Positions 32,801 through 39,659 of a DNA stretch of 53,398 nt are shown here, one piece after another; within the stretch, counting starts at the first letter, position 1, and each line of letters opens with the position of its first letter. The DNA comes from a virus. The translations under genes were made by a program, and so were the position numbers. The notes under the pieces were generated by a model. That model was not told where the DNA came from. It did not search any database and worked only from the letters and a program-made list of their open reading frames with translations. The stretch is from the IMG/VR virus record IMGVR_UViG_3300031886_000005, positions 1-53,398 of that record; one strand, written 5' to 3'.

Positions 32801-33484
32801 GTACATCCCTTCATATTTTGCTACCTTGGCATCAAATTTCTTGGTTACCTTCTTCCCTGCCTCTTCTGCAATCCTTTGCTGGGGCACAGAGAATGGCCCC
32901 GGTTGTCTGGTGCGGTAAGATAGCTTGGTCAATGCCTCTGTCTCAGCCTTGAGAGCTGTGTCCATTGCCTCCTTTGAGGTTAGCTTCTTGGCACCCGCCT
33001 TCATTCCCAGCTTCGCAGCCCCCTTGCCTATGATGCCACCAATACCGCCCAGCCCAAGGAAGCTAAGGGCAGAGCCCACACCCTTAGGTAGGTCGCTAAA
33101 GAAAAGACCAGTCGCCCCGCCCTTAAATCTGTTGGGCAGGTAATCTATCTCTGCCATCTCGGTGGCCTTAGTTCCAAACCTATACACCAAGCTGTCATCG
33201 GGGTCGGTGCCAGTGGCACGTGAACCAAGCACACCAGCCGATGAGGCAAGCTCCGTATAGCCCTGTGCTGTGCCACTACTAAGCTGCTTGAGTGGGACAG
33301 TTAAATAATCATACCAGTGATCTTCGTACTTGGGTTGCTCCTCTTCCTTTTGCTCCTGCTCCCTCTTCTCTTTCTCAACCCAGTCCGGAACCTCTTCAGG
33401 GTAGAAGCCATGCTTCGCCATCTGCTTCACCGCCGTGGCGTAGTCCGATGATATTATTTCCTTCCCTTGCTTTGAGGTAATCAT
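23789..33484 (-). CDS. Giant polyvalent virion protein with HExxH metallopeptidase motif
   Basis: 3231 residues from ATG 33484, the largest gene. Visible parts in order: Gly-rich hydrophobic segments (about 130-160), several Ala/Glu-rich stretches, a polyvalent-protein type domain with VSFKKWSKKML and GESIRPYLKRIY (about 925-970), a Lys/Ala-rich basic stretch (about 995-1030), a zinc-metallopeptidase motif KHELYHVLM (His 1420, Glu 1421, His 1424), a LysM-like segment (HTGNKLTDLKRNNP ... VGEKILVYP, about 1730-1780), and a C-terminal GPFKYPLGFTFSRAAMNI region typical of large polyvalent phage proteins. It is probably packaged and injected, acting on host envelope or cytoplasm. No T7-like RNA polymerase motifs were found. 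Confidence 0.75.
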   Translation of the reverse strand: MITSKQGKEIISSDYATAVKQMAKHGFYPEEVPDWVEKEKREQEQKEEEQPKYEDHWYDYLTVPLKQLSSGTAQGYTELASSAGVLGSRATGTDPDDSLVYRFGTKATEMAEIDYLPNRFKGGATGLFFSDLPKGVGSALSFLGLGGIGGIIGKGAAKLGMKAGAKKLTSKEAMDTALKAETEALTKLSYRTRQPGPFSVPQQRIAEEAGKKVTKKFDAKVAKYEGMYGAKAAASGRKWGERGGVAAGGVGLSSMEGWRDAVATMRADAIKRGEDPDNIDWDVAWDAYWKNAPAGLIEVIGAAPHVLRAMRGASTIDDIAKHGADSLARQAAATGRATQLWKNLDKVSNGRFSKGLTAFQSASNNKWIHGATQTAAAAAAELTQESAQGLWLNQVASDIAGYDKNRQLFDGIVHQGGVGGLVGGVFGLVTMAFTKRARRVERVKNLESQADKAQARGDTEGAERLKGEASAIREELKAAAVKDYTASDVGVQEAQDSVVNAEAPKVTVSETLDLAPAAEAAPVAPVAPAAEAAPATEGAVPLTRVDAEGNEQVVTSVTQTAGPAEEEPSWVNMDFAGKEKLDIELLQEADTEGVLHSTVETNTKGEVTNAKLVKAVKLQKSRNEFEVATTETQTDDEIAGAMNTKAVEIATVKRKRPSPDNKGGEVYQVVGIDKKGNEVAILSPVMVRDQAVAFMEGAVHPAWSNLKARAEGKRGGPGKLRKFDEESFSRAIQLPEETGTKATEIPTQRSEFAARFRGKADPKNWREQETRFSPEIAAEVAERQAAEEEAVTEEAPAPAEKPAKRARSTKAKAAAKKVVAEKNEEDDFIAATNEELEAGGGLPLTAEEEQQRRQEWREGQTTVEAEPVAAEEEVVEEPSATASLEDQAAALEAEVKKNLDDLIDPSATSMMGVGAVNAEAAAKLTVNGAKLGVVYARMGIVSFKKWSKKMLDTFGESIRPYLKRIYKATDQQAQDEGIEGTEELTSKQMDAQLKQLAAKPAKKKPAKKNAKGQAKAKQARKAKTVAKKMGVAGKSPRQAVSKDKDATVSDVKVVAGVKPTIMDNETAEPVEAGDVENVGPWPNKGLAQSWVNRKNKKSEGKDYWVFKNEERKYEVHSKVRPPAVELITADSLSPLDAALKKRQAEEHEEALQKFEPAEMSVGRAGQPVRTEEELEADTEEELRLTKEKQKILGKLKVARSRKQRVSGEDVVARRGILDAKVKELEGQLSNVTAQLKGLVRDVGPGYRGSGVKNDTIFRGDLQSTEEPVNPELTEDKLNDRISTANESQSGTIQTIGPDKRFDQETIRLFKDTHTKPEEIAPDHTEISTRGLRAVLKDRLIKLIRNGGPFEGLPVDRIEFRTSKAGAPMFVSTATGDTTINVDVDKLAYYMSGPQETVSYEGGTRKTTSRKPKSLEKMIKHELYHVLMNRALTKGYVKHNKKGEAVDHTPADLNTFFGRIAKRNVEVLELMMSRGEGQYMFDKWRAHYAINFGQELAEQLVWLPDVQREGKSYKGKISFGKVQSKTQEGQEWLVFLLEEAGNHEKLDKAGLETLKYSTKKMLTYLTRLQDADVGGWDYIPPAIQQIIKNAELLVARNNVFAQRASYLEGLSSEAGTGMDRVEEAWLEMQNEKTGGDRRITEWKSVAGTMSYVWDYMVDDAYHLGQLLDGVDGMVYVPGAGKTRKVTMPSGLTYTEEVVGRSRKVPVSVQSDWYVLKKERDNGREGSVMVVTAKTNNSWSRMLSGIAKHTGNKLTDLKRNNPHLGAGKIEVGEKILVYPTKNFKYNANALKGEWYKHAADKEIRKKKRDRSPEMDINIDLIMHRLSNDATYQSLSTRLGDINFKTEVEESERSGEKVIKAGLLTEAAEETTRLDDLGKLDDVTVGDEFSVRPGMDSASQAEENNTTLGQIAATDTVADMIMESNEDGVIPFDEVANLDLGISPNEVVIGMQAVMNNMQGDGLASVSWDRAAAQLQAYHNTRATEFMAGEELIQDYEREIQRTEGNKPRGYKAQLAILNELLDEAKASQQERGNKYQSHLLEGQKPRKLEINGKDLELTIMPAFRKAFRSSSHTGQSLRIAWRYNEMKRRGELDEANFPSAAAPPDSVEALFEMITDDMDSPTKVSRSGENTYLATTKEEQEGIVYSISNYIKTGDPQSTESVNDVSASIDRATRVLGLLSNRGNRAEFMADLNLRAADDWSIAMGGQRGLIDIKRELMSKPNITNRDRARISDINNWFSQHKGRIISNSAQSMRMKQLNSDLLGHHDASHGYEESIRRRHLKDFGNTVAHEWHSWVKDLMSTAGREAALNAINDHVGGGGVNPVKTLVDSGLITAPDEVNAYDSVLVAVQKALARSASDEVIDDQSFINNFRAELDLAGIGNALTTAQEKQVASLMMRIWKQSRLASFKRGIQENHAPFTGGKVTLDTMLGSAQRLLDANDIGVLSLEDETMVKIDGVDVPLPHTALWDALAPSAYGVDAGYFGDHISRKLMELAEKIEQEGLEGVRAAQVREEMVQYVLANTPVDPESLIRDLWFAGALSGTRTWVDIGTGSVIHGAVSTILLSTEVAVFNTGTSRMDSLTIINNFIKGLWQGGDGLAHILRTGDTSKLPDANERLKKMLDTQTDYYGGSELEKLALQKEKWGSSYANIMKFVRRMVIGLDYVGATAGRRAMLVYGATTRNAAIGQEIATETNPKRKAQLVKEADKLKKAYNSGMAMADKREQEKALERSVRDIHGSKYNDQLAPADIARHKGEPLVKARSREIMEADLDELENLTQSASEMGRVFALNAEPIGLGGVMHRMLQKAGPFKYPLGFTFSRAAMNIVSNASNFIPIFSLFNFARSQNTVVTDYLRSTRWYKASGLDIAPSKGVHKNVTSATEYGETEVMSKERQSLIRAQAITSTALGIAVLAWLWEEDEKDDEEGSVSIIGSLKTLSISRQRQLRSQGVKPHSIRLGKHYVSYKNTPFAAWFAGIGNLHDGRKWGDFDDKEVADKFINMTLGGFAFLQEMDMTSQAVSLMQSVSRSGDMYEGSKKIASQFAQGWVGPIVSPTLMREVDSWVDPTYYKPGKDQFMAHLVSQLTAIPGLPDRRMGRPMLNAFGEEVEVARVPWHRWYEGKSDIANGLKKYPHPSERREWLLAAKWARQGTFLQTGGNTGRKVVGADLKKRDMTAGEIWLYQKNVGEELKKHIIGNIDALEKATPRAAERWLDKVTSRIKSKVARQISRSNLRADQ

Positions 33485-35883
33485 CAATTCTTGCTCCTAT
33501 CTATAAACTTCTCTAGCTTTCTGAGCTTTCTCGACCCTGCCAATAGCTGCTCAAGATTCAACTTGAATGCGCCTGTTGCCATCTCGGGGGTAATCTTAAG
33601 TGGGTACGGCTTATCGAACCGCTCCCTTGCTGGGTCATGTATGCTCCCCATGGTTGGCGCATTCGGGACTGCGCCTTGCCTGTGCCGCTCGTGAGCAAGG
33701 GGCAGCATGAGAGTCCAGCCCACCATATCTTTAGCAGGTAGTGCGGCGAACTCTTCCATGGTGATCTCCTTGCCTTCTCTCTGCTCATATATAGGCTTAT
33801 GGTAGTTCAGTGAACGCTCCTCGCCAGTCCATTTAATCCTTGGCCCCGACTCTCTGCCAGTCATCACCGTCTCGACTTTCGCCACTCTAGCGTCTAGAAA
33901 TTCAGTGGCTATAAGTTCATCAGCCTCACGGTTAGAGTGCTTGCCGAAATAGTTTGTCATTCCAGTAAGTTCAGCAAAAGTCTCCTTATGAGGCTGAACC
34001 TCAGTATCGTTTATGTGTCTTATGCCATTGTTAACTTGCTGCCTAGCATCCGAGCCACCCTGCATACTGTTGTTTAGTGAGTATTCTTTAATTGCTCCTA
34101 TTAGAATGTCTGCTTCTTCTTCGGTTCCCCCAAGTCCACCGTCATCTCCACGATAATCAGAGTACGCACCCCCTTGCTCCCCTTCCGCCCTTGTTATCTG
34201 ACCTCTTATGATCTCAGTGTAAGGGAACGGCCCCTTGTCCCATTGGGGCTTACTCATGGTGGTGACATCCTTAGACCATGGCACGTTCTTAGTGAGAGAC
34301 TGTGTGGCGTCGGTGAGGTGGGTTTGTGATGATCCACCGATGGACGTAGCCAACAAAGCCATCGGTGCGAGAGGGCCAAGAAGAGGGGTGACCCCGGTAA
34401 GAAAGGCAGCGTCAACTGGGTGGATTCTGTTATCCGTCGGAGTGGTCACGGTCTTAATGTCGCCGCTGACTGCCTCACTGCCCTGCGTGGGCCTCTGGCC
34501 ACGGGCGGGAATGGGCTTAAGACTGTTCCCTTGGCCAGCCGCGATCTGATCGTAGGTTACTCCAGCGGGTGCCTCGCTTGTAGCTGGAGGCGTGCTATTC
34601 CAAAACTTAACATTGCCGTCTTCATCTAAACTGTACGGATCAATCACCGCACCTTCCTGCAACATGTCACCTATTGGGCGACCCCCCATAGGTGTTCCAT
34701 TCTCTGTCCTAACCTCCTGATAAAACTTTTGATATGGAATCTCTGGCTTTTCGCCAGACGGTTTCAGCTCATACTCCTCGCTTTCCTTAAAGTCCTTAAC
34801 CTTCTCCTTAAGTGCGTCTCTTCGTATCTTATCAAGGGGTACCTTCTCTATCGTATAAGTACCGTCTGATTTCATCACCATCTTTTGGATGACGTACTCC
34901 GGTTTAGCCATCTCTCGGTTGCCCCTCATCTCACTGATGCCGTCCTCAGTAAGAATAAACGTACCCTTCGGCAGCACCTCATACCAACCCTTATCCTTAT
35001 GCTTGTCTATCAACCATTGCTCTTCCTCGTCTGTCAGTTTAACCTCTGTCTTCTGAATGTCTAATCGTTGGAGCATCTTTCTCCCGTTAGTGTTCCACCC
35101 CATTCCGCTATCGTTCCTGTACTTCCAGCCACCCAGCGCAGACTTGGCTTCCAAATCATTCCGCTCTCCTTCATCAAGAACATCAGAGAAAACTTTCCCC
35201 ACCTTTTCAGCAATAGCCATGTTCTCCTTGGCTTTGCTGGCATTCTCAAAAGAACCTTGGACTGCTTTAATTTGGGCATTCCCTGTCAGGCTCCTCGCGC
35301 TCGGAGGCGTTACGTTCCACGGGTTCTCCCCTCTCAAGACAGCATCCGTAGTGGCTTTCCTGTATGAATCAACTGCTACAAGGTCTAGTTGCTCTTGTCT
35401 AAACTTATCTGCTTGATTCCTCTTGTAGTCAGTGTCAGCTCTCTTCGATTCTATGGATGCCTCAGCTTCAGCAGATGCGTACTTGATGTCTATTCTCTTA
35501 GCCTCTTGATCCAGCAGCATCCCTTCCATCTCAAGGGGCATCAACGCTGCCTTCTGATTTAGTTGCTGCTGGCTTTGGTTAAGCTCCATCTCGCTTATCC
35601 ACGCACGCTGGGACATCTCTTGTCTCATCGTCTCAGCCTGCATCTCTGCCTTCTTTAGATTGTTCTGAGCGGTAATCATCCCGTTCATGGCAGATGCCGA
35701 TACCTGCGCTGACTTGATGGCATTGGCTGCACGTGCATTGTCTGCTGCCGCACGCCTTGCTGCGTCTGCTGACTTGGCCTCGAACTCCACCACTGCCTGC
35801 TTCTGACCAGCCAATCCTGCTACATCATCGGCGGGGTTCAGCGGGCGGTAGCCCACGTTAATTGCATTTAATCTTTGTGCCAT
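33484..35883 (-). CDS. Internal virion / ejection-type protein
   Basis: 799 residues. The first 190 residues are a long Ala/Gln/Glu-rich coiled coil (RRAAADNARAANAIKSAQVS ...), followed by mixed domains and a moderately hydrophobic stretch AAFLTGVTPLLGPLAPMALL. Its position between the giant protein and a second coiled-coil protein, and its composition, match podovirus ejection proteins that are released into the cell ahead of DNA. The start of the giant gene overlaps its stop. No catalytic motif was seen. Confidence 0.6.
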   Translation of the reverse strand: MAQRLNAINVGYRPLNPADDVAGLAGQKQAVVEFEAKSADAARRAAADNARAANAIKSAQVSASAMNGMITAQNNLKKAEMQAETMRQEMSQRAWISEMELNQSQQQLNQKAALMPLEMEGMLLDQEAKRIDIKYASAEAEASIESKRADTDYKRNQADKFRQEQLDLVAVDSYRKATTDAVLRGENPWNVTPPSARSLTGNAQIKAVQGSFENASKAKENMAIAEKVGKVFSDVLDEGERNDLEAKSALGGWKYRNDSGMGWNTNGRKMLQRLDIQKTEVKLTDEEEQWLIDKHKDKGWYEVLPKGTFILTEDGISEMRGNREMAKPEYVIQKMVMKSDGTYTIEKVPLDKIRRDALKEKVKDFKESEEYELKPSGEKPEIPYQKFYQEVRTENGTPMGGRPIGDMLQEGAVIDPYSLDEDGNVKFWNSTPPATSEAPAGVTYDQIAAGQGNSLKPIPARGQRPTQGSEAVSGDIKTVTTPTDNRIHPVDAAFLTGVTPLLGPLAPMALLATSIGGSSQTHLTDATQSLTKNVPWSKDVTTMSKPQWDKGPFPYTEIIRGQITRAEGEQGGAYSDYRGDDGGLGGTEEEADILIGAIKEYSLNNSMQGGSDARQQVNNGIRHINDTEVQPHKETFAELTGMTNYFGKHSNREADELIATEFLDARVAKVETVMTGRESGPRIKWTGEERSLNYHKPIYEQREGKEITMEEFAALPAKDMVGWTLMLPLAHERHRQGAVPNAPTMGSIHDPARERFDKPYPLKITPEMATGAFKLNLEQLLAGSRKLRKLEKFIDRSKN

Positions 35884-35892
35884 AAGTTAATC

Positions 35893-36696
35893 CTAACTGA
35901 AGCCTCCGCCTGTTGCGCCGCCGTAGCCTCTCATGCCTACGCGAGTATTAGCTGCATCCTGCTGCCTCCGCCACACAGCCTGTTCGTACCTACCCTTTGA
36001 TGATGTTTCATACCACTTATCATATTCAAATGCTTGCTGTTCCCTATGCCTTGCATCCAGCCTGTTTTCTGCTTGTTGTCTCTGCCATTCTTGGACATAG
36101 AACTGTTCGTTTATCTGCTGCACTTGATGCAACGCCTTGGATTGAGCCAGCTTAGATTCGTACACGTCACGTGTGTCAGCCTGCTGCTGGCCCGACCAAG
36201 CATCCCAGCTCGGGCCTTGCACTGCGGGGTCATTAGCTATGTTGCCCATGAATGCGTTCTGTTGGAACGCCATAAACTGTGGCACTTGGGCCAGTGCATT
36301 CTGTTGAGCCTGCAACCCAGCCCTGCCAAAGCTGGCAAGGGACATGTTAACTCCAGCACCCGCACCGCCTTGTATTCCTTGGGTCTGCATCTGCGCTGCG
36401 TACTGTTGGTTAAGAATCTGCTCGTGTGTTTTGGTTAACTTACCACCCAGCGCACTGCTAATAACATCTTGGGCTGAGGACATCATGTCCGTGAACCCCG
36501 GTATGCGGCCAAGGATACCTTGCAATGTATCCATCTTCTTCCCCGCAAGCTCGGCACGTGAACCCTCGGTGTCCTTCATCATCTCTAAGTAGTTGGTGTA
36601 GTCCTGCCCTTGGTCTCGCGGTTGGAACGGATTAACATTCAACACTGATTGATACGGCCCCGTGTTGGGATGGGGCATGTTGGTGTAATCTAACAT
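35893..36696 (-). CDS. Virion-associated Gln/Ala-rich protein
   Basis: 267 residues; after a Pro/Asn-rich start, a helical Gln-rich body (MAFQQNAFMGNIAND, QVQQINEQFYVQEWQRQQAE) and a Gly-rich end. Such proteins precede ejection proteins in many marine podoviruses and may be internal core or tail proteins. Function is inferred from position and composition only. Confidence 0.5.
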   Translation of the reverse strand: MLDYTNMPHPNTGPYQSVLNVNPFQPRDQGQDYTNYLEMMKDTEGSRAELAGKKMDTLQGILGRIPGFTDMMSSAQDVISSALGGKLTKTHEQILNQQYAAQMQTQGIQGGAGAGVNMSLASFGRAGLQAQQNALAQVPQFMAFQQNAFMGNIANDPAVQGPSWDAWSGQQQADTRDVYESKLAQSKALHQVQQINEQFYVQEWQRQQAENRLDARHREQQAFEYDKWYETSSKGRYEQAVWRRQQDAANTRVGMRGYGGATGGGFS

Positions 36697-36704
36697 TCTT
36701 TATC

Positions 36705-37715
36705 CTATTGTATGTTTTGTACTCCAGCAGCGGTGTCTGCTGCTGAGCCATGTATGCGGGGCACGACAACCGTGCCGTCTCCTATGTAATGCATTAAGTA
36801 ATCTTGCAACATCCCAACCGCTCGTTGCTCGAAGGCGATTGCCTCCTCCAACATGTTCTTTTCAGCTAAGGAAATACTCATAACCATTTCCTTAACAGCT
36901 GGCTTGATGTTAATGAAGAGCCAATCGTTGTCGTTTATAGCGGGTATAAACCGAGCCTTACCAACCACGGTCACCGTGGTGCTTGTGTTGGTGTCCGGTA
37001 AGCCGGGGATAAGGGAACGCCTATAGTGAGGCTTGGTCTCGTCGGGCTCGTAGTGTCCCAAAGCCCTCTCGGTTACGGTGCCTTCCGACTCAATCTCGAA
37101 CAGTTTAACTGGGTACTTGGTAACGTCCTTTATTACGGCTGACAGCTCAGTGAACTTCTGAGTGGTATCAAGAATGTACAGCCCTGTAGTGGACTGAAGA
37201 GCACCACCAGTAAGCGTTACCTTGACCCCGTCAATGACGTTGCCGCCATCTACGCTTCTAACCCAGTCACCATTCTCATCGTAGCCCTGCAGTATGATGG
37301 TTGCAGTGGCTGTCTCCCCGTCAGTGTACTTAACCCTAAGCAACTTCTCCTTGTCATCCTCAATCAGTATGTCTTGGAAGCTGGGTGCCTCCCCCCTGTC
37401 TATAAGGGTGAGGGCATCGTTATTTGCTGTGTCCAGCAAACCCGGCCCTGACTCAAGGAACTCATACCAGCTGTCACGTACCTTTCCGGATGCCCCCGAA
37501 ATTGCCACGGCCTCAATCGTCTCTAGCTGCCTTGGCCACGTGATGGCTCCATTACTCTCAATTAACTCGTACCTTACATATGTTCCCGGCCACTTACCCT
37601 TATACATAAGACGTTCCTGTGCCTCGTTAATGTAATCCACAACACGGGTATCCGTGCTGGCCATTGACAGCATCTTGGCACAAACTGGTTTAACGTCTTT
37701 AAGTAGTAGCTTCAT
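36705..37715 (-). CDS. Head-tail adaptor / tail tubular A-like protein
   Basis: 336 residues. The N-terminal helical pattern CAKMLSMASTDTRVVDYINE, AQERLMYKGKWPGTYVRYEL and NGAITWPRQLETIEAVAISG is common to marine podovirus connector proteins, which bind below the portal. The rest is strand-rich with a C-terminal helix. It ends the connector part of the late operon and overlaps the oxygenase-like gene by 4 bases. Confidence 0.65.
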   Translation of the reverse strand: MKLLLKDVKPVCAKMLSMASTDTRVVDYINEAQERLMYKGKWPGTYVRYELIESNGAITWPRQLETIEAVAISGASGKVRDSWYEFLESGPGLLDTANNDALTLIDRGEAPSFQDILIEDDKEKLLRVKYTDGETATATIILQGYDENGDWVRSVDGGNVIDGVKVTLTGGALQSTTGLYILDTTQKFTELSAVIKDVTKYPVKLFEIESEGTVTERALGHYEPDETKPHYRRSLIPGLPDTNTSTTVTVVGKARFIPAINDNDWLFINIKPAVKEMVMSISLAEKNMLEEAIAFEQRAVGMLQDYLMHYIGDGTVVVPRIHGSAADTAAGVQNIQ

Positions 37716-38419
37716 AGTAGATTTCTATTTATTCTAAACCCTATGGACATTCGTTGCTCCTCGGCATAGACGCAGTGCCACATTGGGTTCTCCTTCGTTA
37801 CTTCAAACTCCCTCATATTCCACCCTGCCTTATCCCAACTTGTAACATATTCGCCGTTCAAACGATAGCGGAAGAATGATTTGTCACCCTCTTTTACATG
37901 CGATATGTATATCCTAGTGCACGGATCACCGCTGTTTGTGTGCCACCCCATGAACCCACCCTCTTCCGGGTAGAGAAACATGCCGGACATTTGAATGCTC
38001 GACTTGGGGTAATACTTGGCCAGCTCACGTATCATAGGGACAAGCCTACTCCTTGGAACCTTCAGTCTTCTAAGGCATTTTAGTTCTGCCTTATCTAGGT
38101 CGTCTGTCATTTTCTCTAGAAAGACAGGGGCACAACAGGATGCGGCCCGCTCTACGTCAGGCTCAGCAACACGTTCGTTCTCGTGTGTGTTCCATTTTCC
38201 ATCCATTAACTTCTGCATGTTATCGGGCACAGTGGTTGTGATCCTCATCCTGTCACGTTCCTGTTCCCACTCAATGTGTTCCGCCTCCGGGGTGAGGCTT
38301 TCAATCATCTGTAACTCCTTGTCAGGGTTGATGGGTACTAGCCCCGGCCCAGTTGGGGCCATATGATCATCAGTCTGTCCGGGTGTCGGCCTTAACGGTA
38401 ATTGTATTTGTTCTTTCAT
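37712..38419 (-). CDS. 2OG-Fe(II) oxygenase-like protein
   Basis: 235 residues. The C-terminal half has the double-stranded beta-helix pattern of 2-oxoglutarate oxygenases in marine phages: GGFMGWHTNSGDP (H160, N162), RIYISHVKEGDKSFFRYR, then PMWHCVYAEEQRMSIGFRI (H215, R223). The metal triad is therefore H-x-N...H instead of H-x-D...H, which may weaken iron binding or indicate a structural role. It lies inside the virion operon, so it may modify virion proteins. Substrate unknown. Confidence 0.65.
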   Translation of the reverse strand: MKEQIQLPLRPTPGQTDDHMAPTGPGLVPINPDKELQMIESLTPEAEHIEWEQERDRMRITTTVPDNMQKLMDGKWNTHENERVAEPDVERAASCCAPVFLEKMTDDLDKAELKCLRRLKVPRSRLVPMIRELAKYYPKSSIQMSGMFLYPEEGGFMGWHTNSGDPCTRIYISHVKEGDKSFFRYRLNGEYVTSWDKAGWNMREFEVTKENPMWHCVYAEEQRMSIGFRINRNLL

Positions 38420-38856
38420 ATTAAGCAGGGGGGTAAGATGTGTCGCACATCGTGAAGAGTGTTTATGACATCCCAGTCTATATGGTCTGGGAAATCCCTC
38501 AGTTCGTTCTTGGCTTCTTCCACGCTATCAACCGCCTCTTGGTTCTTAGAGCAGAGATACCTAAACTGCACCGAATCTAGGTGAGCAAGAAGTTCATCTC
38601 TCCTTTTCCTAAGCCACTCCATCCTTATTTCCTTGGCCTTCTCAATGTCTACTGTGACGTTGCCGTCATCGTCCATTTGCCAAGCATCAAAGAAAGCACC
38701 GCCGGGGTCTTCTTCAGATGGGTGTTCCCCAACCTCGACAGACCCTTCCGGTAACCTGTGTTTTTCTGCCTCATCGAAGATGGTCACCATGCCAACCCGA
38801 CCTAGTTCCACCCCTGTTTCAGGGTGCTTCTGTTTATACATATAGTTAGTCGTCAT
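38416..38856 (-). CDS. Tail-fibre-assembly-like small protein
   Basis: 146 residues. FFDAWQMDDDGNVTVDIEKA followed by KEIRMEWLRKRRDELLAHLD and an ELRDFPDHID stretch resembles a family found next to phage fibre genes, often labelled tail assembly protein (AW...V.VD...A..I....R..R...L..LD...LRDIP). A chaperone role is inferred. It overlaps the oxygenase gene by 4 bases. Confidence 0.55.
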   Translation of the reverse strand: MTTNYMYKQKHPETGVELGRVGMVTIFDEAEKHRLPEGSVEVGEHPSEEDPGGAFFDAWQMDDDGNVTVDIEKAKEIRMEWLRKRRDELLAHLDSVQFRYLCSKNQEAVDSVEEAKNELRDFPDHIDWDVINTLHDVRHILPPCLI

Positions 38857-38864
38857 TTTTTCCT

Positions 38865-39656
38865 TTAATTACCAAAGAACACGACACTTACACCAGCTGT
38901 TGGTGCTTCACCTTTGTCGTTGTCCCAATCTACGTCTCCATCTGTGGCGTTCTCTGCACCTGCCACCATTCTAGGCAGTTCAACTGTTGCTGTTCCAGCA
39001 CCTCCGCTTATTGTTGTTGCTGTAATTCTAACGTGGTCAGCACCTGTGTATGAGCCAGCTGCTTGATCTTCCGCACCAAAACCGGGGCTGCTTGCAATGG
39101 CTAGGCACACGTTTGAATAGCTCACATCGCTGGTGGTTATAGTGAACTGGCCAATGCCAGTGCGGTTTACCGATGCAACATTGTAGTTTGTACCTACCTC
39201 AACCGCTCCCCCAGTGGTGCTATTAAATTTAACCCACGCCTTGGCGTGTCCATCAGTTGTCTCAGCTGCAGGGGCAATCTCGGTCAAGGCCGTTACGCGC
39301 CCATAGGTGTCTACTGTCACCACTGCGTTCATGGTAGATGAGCCCTTGGTGCCTGCTGTTACCACTCCGCTTGGCAGAGCTGCGGCGGGTATTGGCACCG
39401 GAGTCCACGCTGCGTCTTTGTAATAGTGCCACCCAAGGGAACTGCAGTCAGGGTCTGTTTGCTGTTTGAACCACACATGGTTGGTGGCTGGCGCAGAATC
39501 ACCCGCACTAAATAATGCCCCGCCAGTAAAGCTGGACTCAGTGGCGTTAATGAAGTCTTCGTAAGTCTTCTGCCAGCTCTTATGGCAGAAGCTCCCGCCA
39601 AGTGAACCAGCTACAAGAGATACACTTCCTCCCGTTGTTATGTTTGTACAAGCCAT
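38865..39656 (-). CDS. Fibre- or tail-tip-like protein
   Basis: 263 residues, poor in Lys/Arg, rich in Thr, Ser, Gly, Ala and Val: strand-rich like fibre domains. It contains NHVWFKQQTDPDCSSLGWHY and YKDAAWTPVPIP, typical of the short segments by which fibres describe repeated folds. No enzymatic motif. Function by context with the neighbouring tail genes. Confidence 0.55.
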   Translation of the reverse strand: MACTNITTGGSVSLVAGSLGGSFCHKSWQKTYEDFINATESSFTGGALFSAGDSAPATNHVWFKQQTDPDCSSLGWHYYKDAAWTPVPIPAAALPSGVVTAGTKGSSTMNAVVTVDTYGRVTALTEIAPAAETTDGHAKAWVKFNSTTGGAVEVGTNYNVASVNRTGIGQFTITTSDVSYSNVCLAIASSPGFGAEDQAAGSYTGADHVRITATTISGGAGTATVELPRMVAGAENATDGDVDWDNDKGEAPTAGVSVVFFGN

Positions 39657-39659
39657 ATC

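Noticed and set aside
23789-33484. The giant protein as an N4-like virion RNA polymerase, with the palindromes as its hairpin promoters.
   Set aside because: I found none of the T7-family polymerase motifs (A, B or the HDS motif C), and the palindromes lie on the opposite, non-late strand block.
23929-34820. Many CTTAAG hexamers, and single arms such as GTCTTAAGG near 24686 or CTTAAGACTG near 34504, in the late operon.
   Set aside because: They lack the second arm at the right distance and fit ordinary codon use, so they are not counted as palindrome copies.
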